From: Crocinitomix sp044361315
Lineage (GTDB): Bacteria > Bacteroidota > Bacteroidia > Flavobacteriales_D > Crocinitomicaceae
Assembly: GCA_044361315.1 (NCBI GenBank)
Contig: JBIKJA010000002.1
Coordinates: 62,001 to 126,000, forward strand
Length of the DNA stretch: 64,000 nucleotides
Direction of reading: 5' to 3'
The position numbers and the translations under genes are program-made. Positions 59,667 through 64,000 of the stretch are shown here, piece after piece. The notes below the pieces were generated by a model. That model did no database searches and was not told the origin of the DNA. It saw nothing but the letters and a program-made list of their open reading frames with translations. The stretch's first letter is position 1. Each line of letters opens with the position of its first letter.

Positions 59667-60797
59667 ATGAACTTTATACTACAGAAGCAGGACAAGGACA
59701 CAAAAGCACGAACCGGAACGATTGAAACAGATCATGGGAGCATTAAAACTCCAATTTTTATGCCTGTCGGAACTGCTGGTACGGTTAAAGGAGTTCATCA
59801 ACATGAATTAAATGAGGACATTAAAGCTCAAATAATTTTAGGAAACACCTATCATTTATACCTCCGTCCAGGACTTGAAATTATTGAAGCGGCTGGCGGA
59901 TTACATAAATTTAATGGATGGGAAAAACCTTTATTAACAGACAGTGGAGGCTACCAAGTGTATTCACTTTCAAAAACTAGGAATATTAACGAAAATGGGG
60001 TTGAATTTCGGTCACATATTGATGGAAGTAAACATTTTTTCACACCCGAACGTGCCATTGACATTCAGCGCATAATTGGTGCGGATATTATCATGGCATT
60101 TGATGAATGTACTCCCTTTCCATGCGATTATACCTACGCAAGAGAATCCATGCACCTCACCCACCGTTGGTTAAAAAGATGTGTCGAACACGCCGAAAAA
60201 ACACCAACAATTTATGGGCATTCCCAAGCATTGTTCCCAATTGTACAGGGAAGTACGTATAAAGATTTGAGGTTAAAAAGCGCTGAAACAATTGCCTCAT
60301 TTAACATGCCAGGCAATGCCATTGGAGGACTGTCGGTTGGCGAGCCTGCTGAAGATTTATACGAAATGACAGAAATTGTATGCAGCGTTCTCCCAGTGGA
60401 TAAACCTCGTTATTTAATGGGAGTTGGAACACCAGCTAATTTATTAGAATGTATTGCTTTAGGAATCGACATGTTTGATTGTGTGATGCCCACCCGCAAT
60501 GCCCGACACGGCATGCTTTTTACAAAAAATGGCGTTATGAACATGAAAAATTCGAAATGGAAGGATGATTTTTCGCCCTTAGATCCTGAAGGTACTTCTT
60601 ACGTCGATTCGGTGTACTCGAAAGCCTATGTCAGACACCTGTTTCAAGCCAAGGAACACCTTGCAATGCAGATTGCTAGCATCCACAACTTGGCATTTTA
60701 TTTGTGGTTGGTTGGCGAAGCACGCAATCAAATCGAAAACGGAACGTTTAGAGCTTGGAAAGATGAAATGGTGCCAAAATTAACAGCTAAATTATAA
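59667..60797 (+). CDS. tgt: tRNA-guanine transglycosylase lacking the zinc cysteines
   Basis: The 376-residue enzyme exchanges guanine-34 for a queuine precursor in GUN-anticodon tRNAs. It has TPIFMPVGTAGTVKG (about 26-40), LLTDSGGYQVYSLSKTR (about 88-104) with the catalytic Asp, the second Asp in FDCVMPTRNARHG (about 271-283) and IGGLSVGEP (about 219-227). The normal zinc site CxCxxC between DPE and YSxAYxRHL is here DPEGTSYVDSVYSKAYVRHL, without cysteines; the downstream His of IHNLAFY remains. The gene precedes an LptF/G permease by 3 bases. The loss looks lineage-specific rather than a broken gene, since the frame and length are intact. Confidence 0.92.
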   Translation: MNFILQKQDKDTKARTGTIETDHGSIKTPIFMPVGTAGTVKGVHQHELNEDIKAQIILGNTYHLYLRPGLEIIEAAGGLHKFNGWEKPLLTDSGGYQVYSLSKTRNINENGVEFRSHIDGSKHFFTPERAIDIQRIIGADIIMAFDECTPFPCDYTYARESMHLTHRWLKRCVEHAEKTPTIYGHSQALFPIVQGSTYKDLRLKSAETIASFNMPGNAIGGLSVGEPAEDLYEMTEIVCSVLPVDKPRYLMGVGTPANLLECIALGIDMFDCVMPTRNARHGMLFTKNGVMNMKNSKWKDDFSPLDPEGTSYVDSVYSKAYVRHLFQAKEHLAMQIASIHNLAFYLWLVGEARNQIENGTFRAWKDEMVPKLTAKL

Positions 60798-60800
60798 AGA

Positions 60801-61877
60801 GTGATTCTGACCAAACTCGATCGATTTATCATGAAAAAGTTTTTGGGGACTTTTGTCTTCATGCTTTTCCTTTTAATGTCTATCAGTATCGTTTTTGACC
60901 TATCAGAAAAATTAAACGAGTTCATTGAAAATGGTGCACCCTGGGACGAAATCATCTTTGTGTATTACGCCAATTTTTTTATCTACTTTGGCACCCAATT
61001 CAGTTACCTCTTAAATTTTATTTCCGTTATTTGGTTCACTTCTAAAATGGCAGGTAATACGGAAATTGTTCCTATTTTGAGTTCAGGCATTAGCTATAAA
61101 CGCTTCTTACGACCTTATTTTTTCTCGGCCACTATTCTAGTTGTCGCCACTATTCTAACCTATAATTTTGTTTTACCTAATTCTAACCGCACACGAATCG
61201 CTTTCGAAGAACAATATTACCGCGATTACGACAACAAACTCAATGTGCGCCTTCAAATGTCACCAAGTGAAATCCTCTATTTTTATCATTATTCGGGCGA
61301 AAACAGAATAATTACCGATTTTGCTTTGGAAAAAATGGAAGATAATCACCTCATTTATTCGTTAAAAGCACGCCGTGCAACCGGTGATTCCCTCAGCAAT
61401 GATTGGCACTTTGAAGAAGTCGCATTGAGACGAATTGGAGAATTTAATGACGATATGTTTTATGCTGATAAATTGGACACTACCCTCAATTTCAGTATTG
61501 CAGACATTGTTTTTCGCTCAAGCATAATCGAGGCAATGGACAACGAAGAATTAGACGATTTTATTAAAGAACAAGAGAAAACGGGCTCAGAAAAAATTCC
61601 TGTTTACCTCATCGAAAAACACAAACGATGGGCCTCGCCGTTCGCTATTTTTATTCTTACCCTAATTGGTGTTTCCGTTTCCAGTAAGAAAAGTAGAGGT
61701 GGTGTTGGTGTCAATATTGCAATAGGCTTGGGGATTTGTGTTTTATATATCTTTTCGATGCAAATGACCACCGTAGCAGCAATTAAAGTAGGTTTTACGC
61801 CTGTTTTGGCTGTATGGCTACCAAATATAATTTTTAGTTTTGTGGCCTATTTCCTCTATTTAAAAGCACCAAAATAA
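60801..61877 (+). CDS. LptF/LptG-family permease
   Basis: The 358-residue inner-membrane protein has the YjgP/YjgQ plan: LDRFIMKKFLGTFVFMLFLL at the N-terminus, a second and third helix (about 55-120), a large beta-jellyroll periplasmic domain (about 125-265) and three C-terminal helices (about 280-355). The C-terminal segment LIEKHKRWASPFAIFILTLIGVSVSSKK (read as HKRWASPFAIFILTLIGVSV) is typical. It forms with LptB the ABC transporter that extracts LPS. The start is GTG 60801, three bases after the tgt stop. Only one of the LptF/G pair is here. Confidence 0.9.
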   Translation: MILTKLDRFIMKKFLGTFVFMLFLLMSISIVFDLSEKLNEFIENGAPWDEIIFVYYANFFIYFGTQFSYLLNFISVIWFTSKMAGNTEIVPILSSGISYKRFLRPYFFSATILVVATILTYNFVLPNSNRTRIAFEEQYYRDYDNKLNVRLQMSPSEILYFYHYSGENRIITDFALEKMEDNHLIYSLKARRATGDSLSNDWHFEEVALRRIGEFNDDMFYADKLDTTLNFSIADIVFRSSIIEAMDNEELDDFIKEQEKTGSEKIPVYLIEKHKRWASPFAIFILTLIGVSVSSKKSRGGVGVNIAIGLGICVLYIFSMQMTTVAAIKVGFTPVLAVWLPNIIFSFVAYFLYLKAPK

Positions 61878-61881
61878 GTCT

Positions 61882-62307
61882 ATGATTCCAACAACTATTA
61901 CCCTCGAACAAATCGAAAAGCTTTGTAAAAACAACCTCCTCGAACACCTCGACATCAAAATCGACAAATTTGGAGAAAATTTTATCGAGGCCACCATGCC
62001 TGTCGATCACCGCACAATCCAGCCTGCTGGCTTATTGCATGGAGGAGCAACTGCTGCGCTGATCGAAAGTTTAGGTTCTATTGGTTCGGCCTTGGCCGTT
62101 CACCATCTAAACCAAAACATTGTCGGCATCGAAATCAATGTGAACCATTTACGTGGGGTAAAGTCAGGACGAGTTAGAGGTCGTGCCGAAATCATTCACG
62201 CTGGTAAAACCACCCATGTTTGGCAAGTGAATGTAACCGACGAACAAGAAAAATTAGTTGCTACAGGCAGATTAACTGTCTTAATCATTGAAAAAAGAGA
62301 TCATTAA
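61882..62307 (+). CDS. Hotdog-fold thioesterase, MenI/PaaI-like
   Basis: The 141-residue hotdog protein has DHRTIQPAGLLHGGATAALIE (about 40-60; read as QPAGLLHGGATAALIE), the His-Gly-Gly motif of DHNA-CoA/phenylacetyl-CoA-type thioesterases, with GIEINVNHLRGVKSGRVRG (about 90-108; read as EINVNHLRGVKSGRVRG) as the second half of the active site. Because it is joined by a 20-base overlap to an isochorismate synthase gene, hydrolysis of 1,4-dihydroxy-2-naphthoyl-CoA in menaquinone synthesis is the most likely job. It lies 4 bases after the permease. Confidence 0.85.
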   Translation: MIPTTITLEQIEKLCKNNLLEHLDIKIDKFGENFIEATMPVDHRTIQPAGLLHGGATAALIESLGSIGSALAVHHLNQNIVGIEINVNHLRGVKSGRVRGRAEIIHAGKTTHVWQVNVTDEQEKLVATGRLTVLIIEKRDH

Positions 62308-63274
62308 AACCTTTCTTGCATATCGCCAACCAAACCGCGACCAACCTAGTTTTTTTGTTGGCGAAGGCAGGTGGATCGATCGCTTGTCAACTGAACATGA
62401 ACAAGGTTTTATTTTACATTCATTTCTAGGCGATCAAATCTTATTCGTTGAAAAACTCGAACCTATTTCTGACGATAAATTTGAACTTCATTTCTCAGAA
62501 AATCAATCACCCGATCAATCTAGAGAAAATTACGGCAACGATTTTAAAAAAATTAAATCAGAAATCGAAAATGGCATTTGCAAAAAAATAATTCTTTCAA
62601 GAACAAAAAAAATTCGAACAAATTCAGATGCCTTAACGGTTTTTTCAAATTTAAACGCCGCTTACAAAAACACGTTTAATTACCTAATTTCAAATTCGGC
62701 CATCGGAGCGTGGATGGGAGCTACCCCTGAAAGTTTGCTCACCATTCACGATAAAACGGTTTTCACAATGGCTTTGGCAGGAACTAAACTTCCCGAAGCT
62801 TCATGGACCGAAAAAGAATTTGAAGAACAACAACTCGTTACCGACACCATTTTAACCGTTTTAAAACAAAACAAGTGTCTTAATATCCGTTCCGAAGGAC
62901 CAACAACCATCAACGCCGGTAAAATCCAACACCTGCAAACCAGTATTCAAGCGCAATTAGTGGATAAAAAAGCTTGGATAAATTTGGTCAATCACCTCCA
63001 TCCTACTCCTGCTGTTTGTGGCATTCCTGCTCAAGCAGCGAAAAACGCCATTCAAACCATCGAATCGCATCAACGCCAATTTTATACGGGCTTTTTAGGA
63101 ATGATCACCCCACAAACCAAAACATTGTATGTGAATTTAAGGTGTATGCAATATTTTAAAAACGAAGCCTTGCTATACATAGGCGGTGGAATAACTTCTG
63201 GTTCGTCAGAAGAAGCGGAATGGGCAGAAACTGAACGAAAATCACAAACCCTCACCGATGCCATCAACGGCTAA
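62288..63274 (+). CDS. Isochorismate synthase
   Basis: The 328-residue chorismate-binding enzyme converts chorismate to isochorismate, the first menaquinone (or siderophore) step. Signatures are ICKKIILSRTKKI (about 97-109), GAWMGATPESLL (about 141-152), ALAGTKL (about 163-169), HPTPAVCGIPAQAAKNAI (about 238-255) and YIGGGITSGSSEEAEWAETERK (about 297-318; read as GGGITSGSSEEAEWAETE). The start is a TTG at 62288, overlapping the thioesterase gene by 20 bases; no ATG is close. It is shorter than E. coli MenF, with a reduced N-terminal region as in many Bacteroidota. Coupling with a MenI-like gene favours MenF over EntC. Confidence 0.9.
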   Translation: MKKEIIKTFLAYRQPNRDQPSFFVGEGRWIDRLSTEHEQGFILHSFLGDQILFVEKLEPISDDKFELHFSENQSPDQSRENYGNDFKKIKSEIENGICKKIILSRTKKIRTNSDALTVFSNLNAAYKNTFNYLISNSAIGAWMGATPESLLTIHDKTVFTMALAGTKLPEASWTEKEFEEQQLVTDTILTVLKQNKCLNIRSEGPTTINAGKIQHLQTSIQAQLVDKKAWINLVNHLHPTPAVCGIPAQAAKNAIQTIESHQRQFYTGFLGMITPQTKTLYVNLRCMQYFKNEALLYIGGGITSGSSEEAEWAETERKSQTLTDAING

Positions 63275-63282
63275 AAAGTGAG

Positions 63283-64000
63283 TTAAATAAATTCAAAATC
63301 AACCCGTCGGTTTTTACGTTTCCCATCAGGGGTTAAATTAGAACTTACCGGATCCTTTTCTCCCCTAAATTCAATTACAACTCGGTCGGCTGGTACTCCT
63401 TGTAAAATAAAAAAATCTTTTACATTCTTCGCTCGCCGTGCAGATAAGTCAATATTATAGCGATCCTCTCCATTCGAATCTGTATGCCCAATAATTTTAA
63501 TCCGCAAATCAGAATGTCCCATCACAATCTGTGTCATTCGTTTTAAATACGCATGAAATTCTGTTTTCACCAAGTCCATATCATGTTCAAAATAAACAGG
63601 TGCAAATTCAAAATCGCGCATTTCACTTTCGCGCACATAATAGGCATTCCATCCGCGCGCCAAATCACTAACCAAGGTATTAAACCACGAATGATACAAA
63701 CTCAAGCTATCCGTTTTAGACAAGGCATGTTTCGACCGATACAATAAAATCTCCCCCGATTGCCCTCTGCAATCCTTTGCAATCCAAGTGCCTTTTAAAT
63801 AACCAGTCGAATCATTGTACGTTAGCGTCCCCTTGTTCAAACACCAAACATTCGCCCCCGTATTCTTTTGCGATCCTATAAAAGCATCTTCAAATTCTAA
63901 CGTATTTCTGCTGGTGACCGTTCCTTTAATTAATTTATAGACAAAATAGGAGGTAAAAGGCGTTTCAATGCGCGAATCACCTTTAAATTTGCCAGTTGCG
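63283..64000 (-). CDS. OmpA-family protein, 5' end outside the window
   Basis: The frame is open from the right edge of the window (first full codon at 63999-63997) to TAA 63283-63285, giving 238 residues; a TTG at 63840 is internal, not a start. The C-terminal 110 residues form an OmpA/Pal peptidoglycan-binding domain: IKIIGHTDSNGEDRYNIDLSARRAKNVKDFF (read as GHTDSNGEDRYNIDLSARRA) and PDGKRKNRRVDFEF at the end. The upstream part contains a beta-rich module (WIAKDCRGQSGEILL). It probably anchors to peptidoglycan in the periplasm. It is convergent with the isochorismate synthase gene, 8 bases away. Confidence 0.8.
   Translation of the reverse strand, partial: ATGKFKGDSRIETPFTSYFVYKLIKGTVTSRNTLEFEDAFIGSQKNTGANVWCLNKGTLTYNDSTGYLKGTWIAKDCRGQSGEILLYRSKHALSKTDSLSLYHSWFNTLVSDLARGWNAYYVRESEMRDFEFAPVYFEHDMDLVKTEFHAYLKRMTQIVMGHSDLRIKIIGHTDSNGEDRYNIDLSARRAKNVKDFFILQGVPADRVVIEFRGEKDPVSSNLTPDGKRKNRRVDFEFI

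Noticed and set aside
1..64000. CRISPR array, tRNA, rRNA, phage or integrative element
   Set aside because: I saw no regular repeat-spacer series, cloverleaf, integrase, transposase or phage structural gene. Repeat fragments at 29141, 38131 and 46261 do not carry coding capacity.

Overview
The window is AT-rich chromosomal DNA from a member of the Bacteroidota, most likely order Flavobacteriales (a Crocinitomicaceae/Cryomorphaceae-like organism is my guess). The evidence is a gingipain-type peptidase with a type IX secretion C-terminal domain, a BshB1-type bacillithiol deacetylase, DUF3822 next to rsmD, SusC-era outer-membrane barrel proteins, and about twenty TAnnTTTG boxes (the Bacteroidota housekeeping -7 element) placed just upstream of start codons. 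I see no Shine-Dalgarno pattern. No tRNA, rRNA, CRISPR array, phage or intact insertion sequence was recognised. Most of the window is ordinary housekeeping and envelope chromosome.

Layout. 1-5000: tail of methylmalonyl-CoA mutase, a TPR protein, then a leftward run GT87-type glycosyltransferase, STM3941-type protein, bshB1, bioA. 5000-10100: YfgM-like protein, ribH, pyrG, yidC. 10300-16000: two tandem fatty acid desaturases, DUF4199, a UbiA prenyltransferase coupled to maf, a nitroreductase and a small membrane protein. 16000-19900: a putative surface protein, the C25 peptidase, a lipoprotein, and a promoter-bearing stub of a lost gene. 19800-24050 (leftward): DUF3822-rsmD and coaD groups with a thioredoxin-fold protein lacking redox cysteines. 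24100-30700: RecD-like helicase with a CWC protein, proline dehydrogenase, adenine deaminase, a decayed stretch with a GNAT relic, aroB.

30700-38700: a decayed sensor histidine kinase directly behind two outer-membrane genes, a large UvrD/AddA-like helicase, then a gene-poor hairpin-rich stretch. 38700-46200: an outer-membrane beta-barrel receptor, an epimerase/glycosyltransferase pair, DUF547 and a TIGR04283-type glycosyltransferase fired divergently from an 18-bp gap, and an Omp85-type barrel. 46200-50630: a dispersed repeat, rnz-ffh, a helical-repeat protein, lysA. 50700-56650: an ACT-domain regulator divergent from lysA, two glycosyltransferases and three genes for GDP-D-glycero-alpha-D-manno-heptose (kinase, guanylyltransferase, phosphatase). 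56800-64000: SiaC-like protein, rsmG, an ECF sigma factor and a glycosyltransferase, tgt, an LptF/G permease, two menaquinone-type genes and a partial OmpA-family gene.

The points most worth a second look are regulatory: a perfectly symmetric palindromic -7-like box serving two divergent genes, a face-to-face abutting promoter pair, a set of promoters 4-6 nt from the start codon (predicted leaderless mRNAs), and paired repeats around the promoter of the ACT-domain gene. At protein level, the tRNA-guanine transglycosylase and the heptose phosphatase both lack their usual zinc-binding cysteines. I did not find a clear new multi-gene defence or mobile system.
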